Of a DNA stretch of 64,000 nt, positions 37,503-49,186 are shown piece after piece (within the stretch, counting starts at the first letter, position 1; the number at the start of each line of letters is the position of its first letter). Position numbers and translations under genes: made by a program. Below the pieces are notes generated by a model, which worked only from the letters and a program-made list of their open reading frames with translations, was not told where the DNA came from and made no database searches. Source of the stretch: Bacillus sp. FJAT-42315 (GTDB lineage Bacteria; Bacillota; Bacilli; Bacillales; Domibacillaceae). Where the stretch lies: the NCBI RefSeq assembly GCF_002797375.1, contig NZ_KZ454941.1, positions 2,310,667-2,374,666 on the forward strand, given 5' to 3'.

Positions 37503-38645
37503 TTAGCAACCTAGGTGCCGAGCGATGACTAATCGTTGAATTTCCGAAGTGCCTTCTCCGATTTCAAGCAACTTAGCGTCACGTAAATACCTCTCAACGT
37601 CATATTCACGCATGTAGCCATATCCGCCATGAATTTGAATCGCTTGGTTACTTGCACGGAAGCTAGTTTCTGAGGCAAATAGCTTAGCCATCGCTGCTTC
37701 CTTACCGAACGGTTTCCCTTGGTCTTTCAACCAAGCCGCCTTATGTACAAGCGTACGAGCCAACTCAATTTCAGTAGCCATATCAGCAAGCTTAAATTGA
37801 ATTGCTTGAAATTTAGAGATTGATTGGCCAAACTGCACTCTTTCTTTTGAATATTGCAGTGCTTTCTCAAAAGCTGCTTGAGCAATACCTACCGCAAGAG
37901 CTGCAATGGAAATACGACCGCCATCTAGCGTAAACAAAAATTGACTGAATCCCTTTTTGCTATCACCTAACAAGTTTTCCTTTGGCACACGGACATTTTC
38001 CAAAACAATTTCACAAGTATTGGATCCACGAACACCCATTTTGTCATAATTACAAGAGATCGTAACCCCTGGTGTGTCTGTTGGGACAATGACAGCAGAT
38101 ACGATGTTTTTCCCATCTTCTCTCTTACCTGTAACAGCTGTTACAATAATTTGACGAGCGTAACCAGCGTTCGTAATCCAACACTTTTCGCCATTAATGA
38201 CGTATTCACCACCGTCTAGAACCGCTTTCGTTCTAGTTCCACCAGCATCTGAACCAGCGTTAGGCTCCGTTAACCCGAAAGAACCTAATGTTTCTCCTTT
38301 CGCCATCGGTACGAGCCATTCCTGCTTTTGTTCTTCCGTTCCAAAGTAATAGATCGGGCTTGCTCCAAGGCTAATGGCTGCTGCGTAACTTAAGCCCGTT
38401 CCGCCACAAGCTTTACCAATTTCTTCGACAGCAATCGCGTATGATACGGTATCTCCACCTGCTCCGCCGTATTCTTCAGGAAATGGAATACCTAGCAATC
38501 CAAGCTCAGCCATTTTTTGAAATGTTTCATAGCGAAATTCTGATGTTTCATCCAAATGTTGAGCATGAGGCTTAATTTCCTTTTCAGCAAAATCCTTCAC
38601 CATTTCTTTTAACATTTGTTGTTCTTTCGTTAATTCAAAGTTCAT
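37503..38645 (-). CDS. yngJ: Acyl-CoA dehydrogenase (YngJ; isovaleryl/short-chain type)
   Basis: The 380-residue FAD enzyme has the family signatures [23 protein letters not shown], and the C-terminal [20 protein letters not shown] followed by [11 protein letters not shown]. The Glu of EGTSE is where medium- and short-chain dehydrogenases keep their catalytic base; classical isovaleryl-CoA dehydrogenases have Ala or Gly there. The operon suggests isovaleryl-CoA as substrate, but this residue leaves short straight-chain acyl-CoA open. GGGGGAG precedes the ATG. Confidence 0.88.
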   Translation of the reverse strand: MNFELTKEQQMLKEMVKDFAEKEIKPHAQHLDETSEFRYETFQKMAELGLLGIPFPEEYGGAGGDTVSYAIAVEEIGKACGGTGLSYAAAISLGASPIYYFGTEEQKQEWLVPMAKGETLGSFGLTEPNAGSDAGGTRTKAVLDGGEYVINGEKCWITNAGYARQIIVTAVTGKREDGKNIVSAVIVPTDTPGVTISCNYDKMGVRGSNTCEIVLENVRVPKENLLGDSKKGFSQFLFTLDGGRISIAALAVGIAQAAFEKALQYSKERVQFGQSISKFQAIQFKLADMATEIELARTLVHKAAWLKDQGKPFGKEAAMAKLFASETSFRASNQAIQIHGGYGYMREYDVERYLRDAKLLEIGEGTSEIQRLVIARHLGC

Positions 38646-38682
38646 TATTGCTCCCCCTTTGTTTTAAATAATGAAAAATTGT

Positions 38683-38696
38683 ACAGACTAGTCGGT
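38683..38696. promoter_or_regulatory. TetR-type operator before the leucine-breakdown operon
   Basis: ACAGACTAGTCGGT is centred on the perfect palindrome GACTAGTC (38686-38693) with matching AC/GT outside it. It lies between the TetR gene and yngJ and touches a -10-like TACAAT (minus, plus 38678-38683), a repressing position. Confidence 0.7.
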
Positions 38697-38723
38697 CTCT
38701 TTTTGTCGAATTAATAGCCAGCT

Positions 38724-39359
38724 TCAATTCACCGGCTGACTTTTAAGTAAGTATTTTGTAATATTTGGATCATTCATCCCTTGTTCTGTCATTAAAGCAT
38801 GAATCAGTAAATCGTTAAAAATCTCCCCAATTTGTTCCATTGTTAATTTTCCGTCTTTCTTAAACCATTTGTATGTCCAATTTACCATACCAATGATCGC
38901 CATCGTCGATATTTCTGCAGACACTTCTGTACGAAAATCGCCGCTTTCTTGCCCTTCTCGGATGACTTGCAAAATCACTTTTCGGTACGCATCTCGTTTT
39001 TCGTTAATCTGTTGCTCAAAATCCCCTTTTAAATACGTACTTTCTTGATAGAAAACAGTGATATGTGGCTTATAAAGATCAAATACTTTCGTGAAAGACA
39101 TAATGATTGCACATAACCTAGAAACAGGCGTATTGTAATTATCATATGCTTCTTTCGCTCGATCTAACACATAAGAAATAAAAACATCATGGATGTGGTA
39201 CAACAATTCGTCTTTAGACTTGAAATTGTGATAAAATCCCCCTTTCGATGTTCCACATTCTTCCACAATTTGATCCACTGTTACTCCGTGATACCCATGT
39301 TTCTCAAACATGACGAGAGAAGTATCAACAATTCTTTGTTTCAAAGTTTTTTTTGTCAT
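38724..39359 (-). CDS. TetR-family regulator, probable repressor of the yng-sco operon
   Basis: The 211-residue protein has an N-terminal TetR helix-turn-helix (HGYHGVTVDQIVEECGTSKGGFYHNFKSKDELL) and a helical ligand-binding domain (AIIGMVNWTYKWFK), much like regulators of fatty-acid or branched-chain acyl-CoA breakdown. It lies directly upstream of yngJ with a palindrome in between, so acyl-CoA-relieved repression is plausible but inferred. AAAGGA lies 8 bases before the ATG at 39359; an ATG three codons earlier is too close. Confidence 0.85.
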   Translation of the reverse strand: MTKKTLKQRIVDTSLVMFEKHGYHGVTVDQIVEECGTSKGGFYHNFKSKDELLYHIHDVFISYVLDRAKEAYDNYNTPVSRLCAIIMSFTKVFDLYKPHITVFYQESTYLKGDFEQQINEKRDAYRKVILQVIREGQESGDFRTEVSAEISTMAIIGMVNWTYKWFKKDGKLTMEQIGEIFNDLLIHALMTEQGMNDPNITKYLLKSQPVN

Positions 39360-39511
39360 AAAGACCATCCTTTAACTGTATATTACCATAATCGTCATAT
39401 TACTGACAAATGATTTATCAGAAAATAAAAAATAATAAGTAATTAAAACTATCTTTTTATGCTACTATTTATTTATTTTTTCTTTTGGAATAGGTCATAA
39501 TGGGCTATAAA

Positions 39512-39550
39512 AGGTCTGACTGTACCGATAGAACTGATGAAGCCAGACCT
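39512..39550 (-). terminator. Terminator of spoVK
   Basis: AGGTCTG (39512-39518) pairs with CAGACCT (39544-39550). On minus it is followed by TTTTAT. Confidence 0.7.
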
Positions 39551-39569
39551 TTTTAGCTCATTCAACCAA

Positions 39570-40505
39570 TCAATAACTAATATCACAAGAACGAATTAAC
39601 ATTAGGTCCTGGTAATGATAATTGCTTTCTTTAAGTAATCGTACGGCATGTGAACGCATCGCTTTTTCTATTAAATTTCGGACGTACCTTCCGTTTGAAA
39701 AAGAAGATGGATTTTTTTCTTTAATAAACATAAAGTGCTCCCGCATTTTGATTTTGGCTTCAGGACTTAGTTGATATTGTTTTTCCGCTGTAATTTTTTC
39801 GGCAATTTCCATCAATTGATCCGGCTCATAATCAGGAAATTGAAAAACAAATGGGAAACGAGATTCTAATCCTGGATTTAAGGTGAAAAAATGATCCATT
39901 TCTTTTGGATAACCAGCTAAAATTAGAATAAAATCATTTTGCTTATCCTCCATATGCTTGACAAGCGTATCAATCGCTTCTTTCCCAAAATCCTTCTCTC
40001 CACCTCTTCCTAACGAATAAGCCTCATCGATAAACAAAATGCCTCCCATTGCTTTTTTAATTAAATCTCTTGTTTTTTGTGCGGTATGTCCGATATATTC
40101 TCCTACTAAATCCGCTCGTTCCGCTTCAATCAAATGACCTTTAGATAGCACTTTCATTTCGAAAAACAAGCGGCCAATAATGCGAGCAACCGTTGTTTTT
40201 CCTGTTCCTGGGTTGCCTTTAAACATCATATGAAGCACTTGACTTCCAGATTTTAAGCCACTAGCTTCCCTTTTTCTATTAATATAAATCCAGGCATATA
40301 TTTCTCTAATCATCTTCTTCAACTCATCAAGCCCTATTAAGGCATCTAATTCATTTTCAATACTTTTTAAGACGGCATGTTCATTAGAATTCGACCATTC
40401 AAACGGTTTCTCTTGGCGAGTTGGTTGTTGTTCGATACGATCGTTTTTTGTATGCAGCACAACCTTAATTTGCCCACTCTCTTTCATTCGTATTGGCTGC
40501 TTCAT
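39570..40505 (-). CDS. spoVK: SpoVK, stage V sporulation AAA+ ATPase
   Basis: SpoVK (CbbX-like AAA+) is made in the mother cell and needed for spore maturation. The 311-residue product has Walker A GNPGTGKTTVARIIG, Walker B GGILFIDEAYSLGRGG, the sensor region LILAGYPKEMD, and an arginine finger in NPGLESRFP. GGGG lies 8 bases before the ATG at 40505; a GTG six codons earlier lacks a site. The AGCS symporter gene lies upstream on the same strand but is closed off by a terminator. Confidence 0.92.
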   Translation of the reverse strand: MKQPIRMKESGQIKVVLHTKNDRIEQQPTRQEKPFEWSNSNEHAVLKSIENELDALIGLDELKKMIREIYAWIYINRKREASGLKSGSQVLHMMFKGNPGTGKTTVARIIGRLFFEMKVLSKGHLIEAERADLVGEYIGHTAQKTRDLIKKAMGGILFIDEAYSLGRGGEKDFGKEAIDTLVKHMEDKQNDFILILAGYPKEMDHFFTLNPGLESRFPFVFQFPDYEPDQLMEIAEKITAEKQYQLSPEAKIKMREHFMFIKEKNPSSFSNGRYVRNLIEKAMRSHAVRLLKESNYHYQDLMLIRSCDISY

Positions 40506-40620
40506 CTTGACCACCCCATACACTTTGACGTAATTCGTCGAAATACGTCTTAATTTGCGCTTTCCCGAGAAATAATTTCCCTCTCCCCATTCTATTCATG
40601 GAAAATGCAAACCATACATA

Positions 40621-40645
40621 AAAGACAGCCGAAGCTGCCTTTTCA
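40621..40645 (-). terminator. UUCG-type terminator of the symporter gene
   Basis: On minus, AGGCAGC-TTCG-GCTGTCT is followed by TTTTAT. The TTCG tetraloop makes the hairpin very stable. Confidence 0.85.
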
Positions 40646-41971
40646 TTAATATAACTTTCTATATTCTAATAAGGACTGGTGAACGGTTTTGCGTAAATAC
40701 CATAAGGCAATTAAGTTCGGAATAATCATCAGACCATTGAAAAAGTCGGCCAGTTCCCAAACTAAGTCCACTTGATGAATGGCTGATCCAATCACGATAA
40801 ATAATAACACGATGACCCGATAAGGTACTACACCTTTATCTTTCCACAAGTATTTGATATTTAGCTCTCCGAAATAAGCCCAGCCAAGAATCGTTGTAAA
40901 GGCGAAAAATAATAAACAAATCGCAATAAATATTTGTCCAGCCGTACCAAAGCTAGCGATAAAGCTTTGTTGCGTTAAAGCAACCCCTGTTTCACCTGTT
41001 TGATAGGCACCAGAAACCAAAATCACTAATGCAGTGACTGTACAAATAATAATTGTGTCAATCAGTACCCCTAAAATGGCTACTAAACCTTGCTCCGCTG
41101 GATGACGAACATTCGCTGTCGCATGAGCATGAGGAGTGGAGCCCATCCCAGCCTCATTAGAAAACAGACCTCGTGCTACACCGTAACGGATCGCTTCCTT
41201 AATTGTCGCTCCAAGCACTCCGCCGCCTGCTGCTTCTAATTGAAAGGCTGATTTAAAGATCATTTCAAACACTGGGATGATTTCATGTTTAAATTGAAAG
41301 AGTAGAATGATACTTCCGATGATGTATAGGATAGCCATAATAGGCACTGTTTTCTCTGCAAAAGAAGCTATTCTTTTAATTCCACCAAACAAGACGAAAC
41401 CGACAAACAAAGCTACAATAATCCCAATATAAATAGACGGAATCGGTAACAAGTCTTTAAAACCCGCCGCGATAGAATTTGATTGCACCATATTCCCAAT
41501 AAAACCTAATGCCAATATGATAAAAATAGCAAATAAGATCGCAAGCTTTTTACTGCCGACTCCCTTATCTAAATAATAGGCCGGACCACCGAGGTATTCT
41601 CCATTTCGTTCTTCACGATATTTTTGGGCAAGCACGGCTTCAGCAAAAATCGTCGCCATTCCTAAAAAGGAACTCACCCACATCCAAAAGATCGCTCCCG
41701 GTCCACCGGCTGCAATCGCAGTTGCTACACCGGCAAGATTCCCTGTTCCTACTTGTCCGGCTACTGCAGTTGATAAAGCTTGAAAAGAGGAAAGCCCTTT
41801 TTCCTTCTTCCCATTTTTTTTAAACACGACTTTGAATGCACGGGAAATTTGCGTCAACTGAACAAACTTCAATTTGAACGTATAATAGACGCCCGTTCCG
41901 AGTAGAGAGATGATTAATACCCATCCCCATAAAAATTCATTAATAACTGATACTACTTTAAACAAATCCAA
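40646..41971 (-). CDS. Alanine/glycine:sodium symporter (AGCS family)
   Basis: The 441-residue protein has about ten to eleven membrane helices and AGCS motifs: VAGQVGTGNLAGVATAIAAGGPGAIFWMW, GIKRIASFAEKTVPIMA, and GLFSNEAGMGSTPHAHATA. It should import alanine, glycine or glutamine with sodium. The start is TTG with AAGGAG 9 bases upstream. It stands alone between hfq and spoVK. Functionally it could feed the ald system at 2049, but the two are far apart. The substrate is not set by sequence. Confidence 0.88.
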   Translation of the reverse strand: MDLFKVVSVINEFLWGWVLIISLLGTGVYYTFKLKFVQLTQISRAFKVVFKKNGKKEKGLSSFQALSTAVAGQVGTGNLAGVATAIAAGGPGAIFWMWVSSFLGMATIFAEAVLAQKYREERNGEYLGGPAYYLDKGVGSKKLAILFAIFIILALGFIGNMVQSNSIAAGFKDLLPIPSIYIGIIVALFVGFVLFGGIKRIASFAEKTVPIMAILYIIGSIILLFQFKHEIIPVFEMIFKSAFQLEAAGGGVLGATIKEAIRYGVARGLFSNEAGMGSTPHAHATANVRHPAEQGLVAILGVLIDTIIICTVTALVILVSGAYQTGETGVALTQQSFIASFGTAGQIFIAICLLFFAFTTILGWAYFGELNIKYLWKDKGVVPYRVIVLLFIVIGSAIHQVDLVWELADFFNGLMIIPNLIALWYLRKTVHQSLLEYRKLY

Positions 41972-42024
41972 TGTAATCTGCTCCTTACCATAGTTGTCTA
42001 TCTATTTTACATGATTTTGACCAA

Positions 42025-42060
42025 ATAAAAAACGTGTACATAGTAAATGTACACGCCTCT
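42025..42060 (-). terminator. Terminator after hfq
   Basis: CGTGTACAT (42033-42041) pairs perfectly with ATGTACACG (42047-42055). On minus it is followed by six T residues. Confidence 0.88.
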
Positions 42061-42066
42061 ATTTGT

Positions 42067-42300
42067 TTATTCTTGATCATCTAAAGAAATTTGTACGTTT
42101 CTTTGAGGAGCAAAAGTAGAAATCGCATGCTTATACACTAATTGTTGCTTACCATCTGATTCAAATAATACCGTAAAATTGTCAAAGCCCTTTATATAAC
42201 CACGCAATTGAAATCCATTTAACAAAAATACAGTAACCATTGTAGCGTCTTTTCTTAATTGGTTTAATATTTGATCTTGGATATTGATGCCTTGTTTCAT
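42067..42300 (-). CDS. hfq: Hfq, RNA-binding Sm-like protein
   Basis: The 77-residue product carries the Sm1 motif ([26 protein letters not shown] region) and the Sm2 motif with YKHAIST. Hfq forms a hexamer that binds small RNAs and mRNAs; in Bacillus its phenotype is mild. GAGGAGG precedes the ATG. It follows miaA by 39 bases, the conserved miaA-hfq order. Confidence 0.97.
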   Translation of the reverse strand: MKQGINIQDQILNQLRKDATMVTVFLLNGFQLRGYIKGFDNFTVLFESDGKQQLVYKHAISTFAPQRNVQISLDDQE

Positions 42301-42339
42301 GTTTAATCCTCCTCTTTCTATCTATACTTTAGTATAATT

Positions 42340-43293
42340 CTATTTCAAATGCAGCTTTCCTGCTATGAAATCCGAAATTTCGTTAATTTTTTTCGATCTA
42401 CTTTCCTCTTCCGACAGATCGAACCAATGAACGTTCATTTTATTGCGAAACCAAGTTAATTGACGTTTAGCATATCGTCTTGAATTTTGTTTCAACTGCT
42501 CTACTGCTTCTTCTAACGTTACTTCGTTGCGAAAATAGCTAAATAGCTCTTTATAACCGATCGCTTGAACCGCTTGTCCTTCTCTAACCCCTTTATCCCA
42601 CAAGCCTTTGACTTCTTCAAGCAATCCTTCATCCATCATTTGATCAATTCTATCGTTAATGCGCTCGTATAAAAGCGCGCGATCCATCGTTAAGCCAATA
42701 ATAACGGTATCATATAAAAGATCTGGCTGCTGTTCTGCCTGATACTCCGACATCTTCTTTCCGGTTGTGCGATAAATTTCAAGCGCGCGAATCACCCGTC
42801 GAACATTATTAGGATGAATATGATTAGCAGCCTCCGGATCGACTGACACTAACTCCTCATACAGCGCTTGTTTACCGCGACTGTCCACTTCCTTTTCCAA
42901 CTCTAAGCGAAACTGATCGTCCTTTCCTCTATCAGAAAAATGGTAGTCATAAATAACCGATTGTATATAAAGGCCCGTTCCTCCAACGATCATTGACAAC
43001 TTTCCTGTTGATGAAATATCTGTGATTTTCTCTCGCACAATCGTTTGGAACTCAGCCGTTGAAAAAGATTCGTCTGGATCTTTAATATTTAACAAATGGT
43101 GAGGAATCCCTTCCATTTCAGCTTCTTTAATCTTAGCCGTGCCAATATCCATTCCACGATAGATTTGCATGGAGTCCCCACTAATAATCTCTCCATTAAA
43201 GCGGTGGGCTAACTCAATGCTGAGAGCGGTCTTACCAACGGCCGTCGGACCGATCAGCACGATCAATTTTTCTCGATGTTGCAATCTCTTCAC
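42340..43293 (-). CDS. miaA: MiaA, tRNA dimethylallyltransferase
   Basis: MiaA adds an isopentenyl group to A37 of tRNAs that read UNN codons; MiaB (61037-62581) then methylthiolates it, so both steps are in this window. The 317-residue product has the P-loop LIGPTAVGKTALS, SGDSMQIYRGMDIGTAK, and IVGGTGLYIQS. Length and motifs are normal. Confidence 0.96.
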   Translation of the reverse strand: MKRLQHREKLIVLIGPTAVGKTALSIELAHRFNGEIISGDSMQIYRGMDIGTAKIKEAEMEGIPHHLLNIKDPDESFSTAEFQTIVREKITDISSTGKLSMIVGGTGLYIQSVIYDYHFSDRGKDDQFRLELEKEVDSRGKQALYEELVSVDPEAANHIHPNNVRRVIRALEIYRTTGKKMSEYQAEQQPDLLYDTVIIGLTMDRALLYERINDRIDQMMDEGLLEEVKGLWDKGVREGQAVQAIGYKELFSYFRNEVTLEEAVEQLKQNSRRYAKRQLTWFRNKMNVHWFDLSEEESRSKKINEISDFIAGKLHLK

Positions 43294-43384
43294 TGCCTTT
43301 TATGCTTTTTTCTTATCGTATCATATGTTTGAGTACTTGTTGAGGATAATAATCCATTCTCACCACTTTTTTCACTTCTAAACA

Positions 43385-43440
43385 TAAAAAAGAACGATCC
43401 AAAAATAAAGTGTCACTCACTCATTAGACCGTTCTTTTTA
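43385..43440 (-). terminator. Terminator of glpD
   Basis: AAAGAACG (43389-43396) pairs with CGTTCTTT (43430-43437). On minus it is followed by six T residues; the loop is long and partly paired. Confidence 0.75.
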
Positions 43441-43449
43441 TTTACGTCA

Positions 43450-45102
43450 TTATGGTTGTACTTCTACAGGTGTCTCGGCATCTTTAATTTCTTGATCTAA
43501 CTCCGCTTCATAACGAGTCGCTGTTTGTTCATCCCAACCAAGCCGTTCAGCCATTAGTTGAATAATGTCCTTTTTGTATGTTTTCGCCCATTCAATATTG
43601 AAAAACACGGCACCCGTACGACGAATGAAAAAGTCCACTGGTTTCGCGACCATCTCATGCTGGATCGCATAAACAATTTGAGCATAAATATCTGTCGGTA
43701 AAGCTTGCTGCTCGTTAGTAGCGGCAACCTTAAACAATTCATCTACGTTGGAGCCATACATTTGAGTCAGCTTTCTTCCTTGTTCTTTCGTTAAACCAAA
43801 AGAAACCGCTTCATTTTCTTTTTTATGAATGAAAAATTCAAAATTGCTAGAACCGCCCACGTCTCCTCCTGAAATCGGCATATGGAGCGTTTGAACAGCT
43901 TTAAAAGATTTGCCTTCTTCCGCTGATAATCGTTGAGAAACTAGATCCACGACCATTTCTGCCATTTTACGATATCCTGTCAGCTTCCCACCAGCAATCG
44001 TAATCAGTCCGCTATCTCCTTCCCAAATTTCATCTTTACGGGAGATTTCAGAAGGGTCCTTTCCTTCTTCATAAATAAGCGGACGAACACCTGCCCAGCT
44101 TGATTCCACATCGCTTGCTTCTACTTTCACTTCAGGGAACATGTAACGGATCGCCTTTAAAATATAGTCTCTATCCTCAGCTAACATTTTAGGATTGGCT
44201 GTATCTTTATCAAAGAACGTGTCCGTTGTCCCTACATACGCTTTACCGTCACGAGGGATCGCAAAAATCATTCGACCATCTGGCGTATCGAAGTAGACCG
44301 CTTGACGAAGTGGAAACTTCGACTGATCAATGACAATATGCACACCTTTTGTTAATCGTAAATTTTTATTATTAACCGAGTAGTCTTTCTTCCGTACTGC
44401 ATCTACCCATGGCCCTGCGGCATTGACAACTTTCTTCGCATGAATATCGATCATTTCGCCTGTCAATAAATCTTTCGCTTGAGCCCCAATGATTTTCTTC
44501 TGATCATAAAGGAAGTCTTCTGCTTTCATATAGTTGATGGCAAGCGCGCCTTCCGCTACCGCTTTTTTCATCACTTCAATTGTCAGTCGAGCATCATCTG
44601 TTCGATATTCTACATAATAGCCGCCACCAACTAGCCCATCCTTCTTCACTAACGGCTCTTTATTTAATGTTTCATTAGCTGATAACATCGTTCTTCTTTC
44701 TGATTTCTTCACTCCTGCTAAAAAGTCATACACTCTTAAGCCAATACCCGTTGAAAATTTGCCGAACGTTCCACCTTTATGTAGCGGGAGAAGCATCCAT
44801 TCTGGCGTCGTCACATGAGGTCCATTTTCGTACACAACGGCTCTCTCTTTTCCAACTTCAGCCACCATTTTCACTTCAAACTGTTTTAAATAACGAAGAC
44901 CACCATGCACGAGCTTCGTTGAGCGACTAGATGTCCCAGCTGCAAAATCTTGCATTTCCACTACCGCTACTTTCATGCCGCGTGTCGCTGCATCTAAAGC
45001 GATCCCGGAACCTGTAATCCCTCCACCGATCACCACTAAATCATAGGTTGTTGATTGTAAATGATTTAATATTTCTTTTCTTTGTAAATTTGAAAAATTC
45101 AT
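43450..45102 (-). CDS. glpD: GlpD, glycerol-3-phosphate dehydrogenase (quinone-linked)
   Basis: This membrane-associated FAD enzyme oxidises glycerol-3-phosphate to dihydroxyacetone phosphate and feeds electrons to quinone. The 550-residue product has the FAD site [21 protein letters not shown] near residue 20, [17 protein letters not shown], and [21 protein letters not shown] precedes the ATG. A leader terminator at 45131-45190 points to GlpP antitermination, as in B. subtilis. Confidence 0.96.
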   Translation of the reverse strand: MNFSNLQRKEILNHLQSTTYDLVVIGGGITGSGIALDAATRGMKVAVVEMQDFAAGTSSRSTKLVHGGLRYLKQFEVKMVAEVGKERAVVYENGPHVTTPEWMLLPLHKGGTFGKFSTGIGLRVYDFLAGVKKSERRTMLSANETLNKEPLVKKDGLVGGGYYVEYRTDDARLTIEVMKKAVAEGALAINYMKAEDFLYDQKKIIGAQAKDLLTGEMIDIHAKKVVNAAGPWVDAVRKKDYSVNNKNLRLTKGVHIVIDQSKFPLRQAVYFDTPDGRMIFAIPRDGKAYVGTTDTFFDKDTANPKMLAEDRDYILKAIRYMFPEVKVEASDVESSWAGVRPLIYEEGKDPSEISRKDEIWEGDSGLITIAGGKLTGYRKMAEMVVDLVSQRLSAEEGKSFKAVQTLHMPISGGDVGGSSNFEFFIHKKENEAVSFGLTKEQGRKLTQMYGSNVDELFKVAATNEQQALPTDIYAQIVYAIQHEMVAKPVDFFIRRTGAVFFNIEWAKTYKKDIIQLMAERLGWDEQTATRYEAELDQEIKDAETPVEVQP

Positions 45103-45130
45103 GATGATTTCCCTCCATTATTTGACGATA

Positions 45131-45190
45131 AAAACACAAAAAGAGACCTATCGAAACATAGCAAAACAGGTGCTATGAAGACAGGTCTCT
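45131..45190 (-). promoter_or_regulatory. glpD leader terminator, GlpP antitermination target
   Basis: On minus the untranslated leader holds AGAGACCT...AGGTCTCT (plus 45142-45149 with 45183-45190), an inner ATAGC/GCTAT pair and a T-run. The -10 TATAAT lies at plus 45224-45229 just after the glpK stop. In Bacillus, GlpP bound to glycerol-3-phosphate prevents termination here. Confidence 0.8.
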
Positions 45191-45239
45191 CTCATTCTCT
45201 AGACAGTTTATTAACTTGTCTCTATTATACTATACTTAT

Positions 45240-47578
<2,339 letters not shown>

Positions 47579-47618
47579 GGCAATACATTCCCTTCTAAAT
47601 GAAATGAAAAAAGAGAAC

Positions 47619-47658
47619 AAAAAAACACAACTCGCCCCTATCGCGGGATCCAGTTGTG
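47619..47658 (-). promoter_or_regulatory. glpFK leader terminator, GlpP antitermination target
   Basis: On minus, CACAACT and AGTTGTG (plus 47626-47632 with 47652-47658) form a stem followed by seven T residues, inside the untranslated leader between promoter and glpF. This is the arrangement read through by GlpP in B. subtilis. Confidence 0.8.
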
Positions 47659-47698
47659 ATTCTCAATGTTCTCTTTCACAAATTATTAACTTGGCTAT

Positions 47699-47727
47699 AT
47701 ATTAAATCGTACTGAAAGCGTTGTCAA
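47699..47727 (-). promoter_or_regulatory. glpFK promoter with overlapping cre site
   Basis: On minus, TTGACA (plus 47722-47727) and TAATAT (plus 47699-47704) are 17 bases apart. TGAAAGCGTTGTCA (plus 47713-47726) differs from the perfect cre palindrome at two of 14 positions and overlaps the -35, so CcpA repression by glucose is expected. Confidence 0.85.
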
Positions 47728-47753
47728 CGTTTTTCTAACAAAAAAGAGCTTTT

Positions 47754-47782
47754 TTGAACTTCTCTCTGTATAATGTTATAAT
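47754..47782 (+). promoter_or_regulatory. Promoter of the PPK2 gene
   Basis: TTGAAC (47754-47759) and TATAAT (47777-47782) have a 17-base spacer, about 30 bases before the start codon and back-to-back with the glpFK promoter. Confidence 0.85.
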
Positions 47783-47813
47783 ATTCCTATGATTAAAGAA
47801 GGAGCGAAGATAG

Positions 47814-48572
47814 ATGAGTACATATTTCACTTCAGTAGATTTAACAAAAAAGATAGAAAATAAGAAAGAGTACAAAGAGCAGTTGAAACTGTATCAACAG
47901 CGTTTATTAAGCTTACAACAGCTACTTTTTAAAGAAAAGATTGGCTTAATCCTTGTAATGGAAGGATGGGACGCGGCTGGTAAAGGAGGAGCGATTAAAC
48001 GTGCTACTGAAAAGCTAGACCCTCGTGGTCTTCAAGTACACCCTATTGCTGCACCTGCTCCACATGAACTGCGCTACCACTATTTACAACGCTTTTGGAG
48101 AAAACTTCCTCAATATGGGCAAATTGCGATTTTCGACCGCTCGTGGTATGGAAGAGTACTAGTAGAAAGAATTGAAGGCTTTGCGACAAAAACAGAATGG
48201 AAACGTGCTTACGAAGAGATCAATCATTTTGAACAAGAACTGACAAACGACCGTTACATTGTATCAAAATTTTGGATCCATATTAGTAAGGAAGAACAAG
48301 CGAACCGCTTTGCTGAAAGACAACAAAACCCGCTGAAGCGCTGGAAGATCACCGATGAAGATTGGCGCAATCGTGAAAAGTGGGAGGAGTATGAAAAAGC
48401 GGCTGAAGATATGTTTGAAAAAACAAATGTCGAATCAGCACCATGGCATATCATCCCTGGTAACGATAAAAAATATGCAAGAGTAGCTGTCGCAAAGCAA
48501 ATCGTTGAAGATATCGAGAAAAATTTAACCGCTAGAGGTATTAAACTACCAGACTACTCATTATTTGAATAA
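47814..48572 (+). CDS. PPK2-family polyphosphate kinase
   Basis: PPK2 enzymes move phosphate between polyphosphate and nucleotides. The 252-residue one-domain protein has Walker A EGWDAAGKGGAIKR, the lid-helix motif RFWRKLP, Walker B-like FDRSWYGRVLVER, and NPLKRWKITDEDW. Whether it prefers AMP, ADP or GDP cannot be read from sequence. AAGGAG precedes the ATG. It sits divergently between glpF and glpP and so splits the glycerol genes, with its own promoter and a shared terminator. Confidence 0.85.
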   Translation: MSTYFTSVDLTKKIENKKEYKEQLKLYQQRLLSLQQLLFKEKIGLILVMEGWDAAGKGGAIKRATEKLDPRGLQVHPIAAPAPHELRYHYLQRFWRKLPQYGQIAIFDRSWYGRVLVERIEGFATKTEWKRAYEEINHFEQELTNDRYIVSKFWIHISKEEQANRFAERQQNPLKRWKITDEDWRNREKWEEYEKAAEDMFEKTNVESAPWHIIPGNDKKYARVAVAKQIVEDIEKNLTARGIKLPDYSLFE

Positions 48573-48576
48573 CTAA

Positions 48577-48611
48577 CTAAGCCTGTCCCGCAAGTAAAGG
48601 GACAGGCTTAG
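48577..48611. terminator. Bidirectional terminator between the PPK2 gene and glpP
   Basis: CTAAGCCTGTCCC (48577-48589) pairs perfectly with GGGACAGGCTTAG (48599-48611), a 13-bp stem between two convergent genes. Confidence 0.85.
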
Positions 48612-48618
48612 TATATGC

Positions 48619-49173
48619 TTAATAATAAAGCTTCCACAGCTCTCGATTAGAGGTCGTGATCGCACACGCTCCTGCTTCGAGCGCCATTTCTACTTCTTCT
48701 TGCTTCTCAATTAACCCACCGGCAAAGATCGGTTTTCCTGTTTGCTCATGCAACGTTTTAATAACTTTCGGTACAACCCCCGGCAAGACTTCAATATAGT
48801 CTGGATCTGCTTTTTCTATCAATTTAATGCTACGATTCAACGCGCTAGAGTCAATAATAAAAGCTCTCTGTGTCGCATACAAGCCTTTTTGCTTCGCTTT
48901 AATCAGTGCATTTCCTTTCGTCGAAATAATTCCATATGGTTTCACATATTGCGCAATAAATTCAACAGCATGCTCATCTGTCGTTAATCCATGAATTAAA
49001 TCTAAGTGAAGAAACATCTTTTTCCCTTGTTTTTGGGCATATTCAAATACACTTTTGACCATACCGACATGAAGGTCAAGGAACACCCCATACTCGAATG
49101 GAGTATCTAGCATCTTATCAAAATCCTTCATCGTTCGCACAGCAGGCAAGATTTTTTGACCATGAAAATTCAA
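48619..49173 (-). CDS. glpP: GlpP, glycerol-3-phosphate-responsive antiterminator
   Basis: GlpP binds the glpFK and glpD leader RNAs when glycerol-3-phosphate is present and lets transcription pass the terminators. The 184-residue TIM-barrel-like protein has ILPAVRTMKDFDKML, LHLDLIHGLTTDEHAVEF, GIISTKGNALIKAKQ, and FAGGLIEKQEEVEMAL. The start is TTG with GAAGGAG 8 bases upstream. Both expected targets are present in the window at 47619-47658 and 45131-45190. It follows the MFS gene by 13 bases. Confidence 0.94.
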   Translation of the reverse strand: MNFHGQKILPAVRTMKDFDKMLDTPFEYGVFLDLHVGMVKSVFEYAQKQGKKMFLHLDLIHGLTTDEHAVEFIAQYVKPYGIISTKGNALIKAKQKGLYATQRAFIIDSSALNRSIKLIEKADPDYIEVLPGVVPKVIKTLHEQTGKPIFAGGLIEKQEEVEMALEAGACAITTSNRELWKLYY

Positions 49174-49186
49174 TTTACATTCTCCT

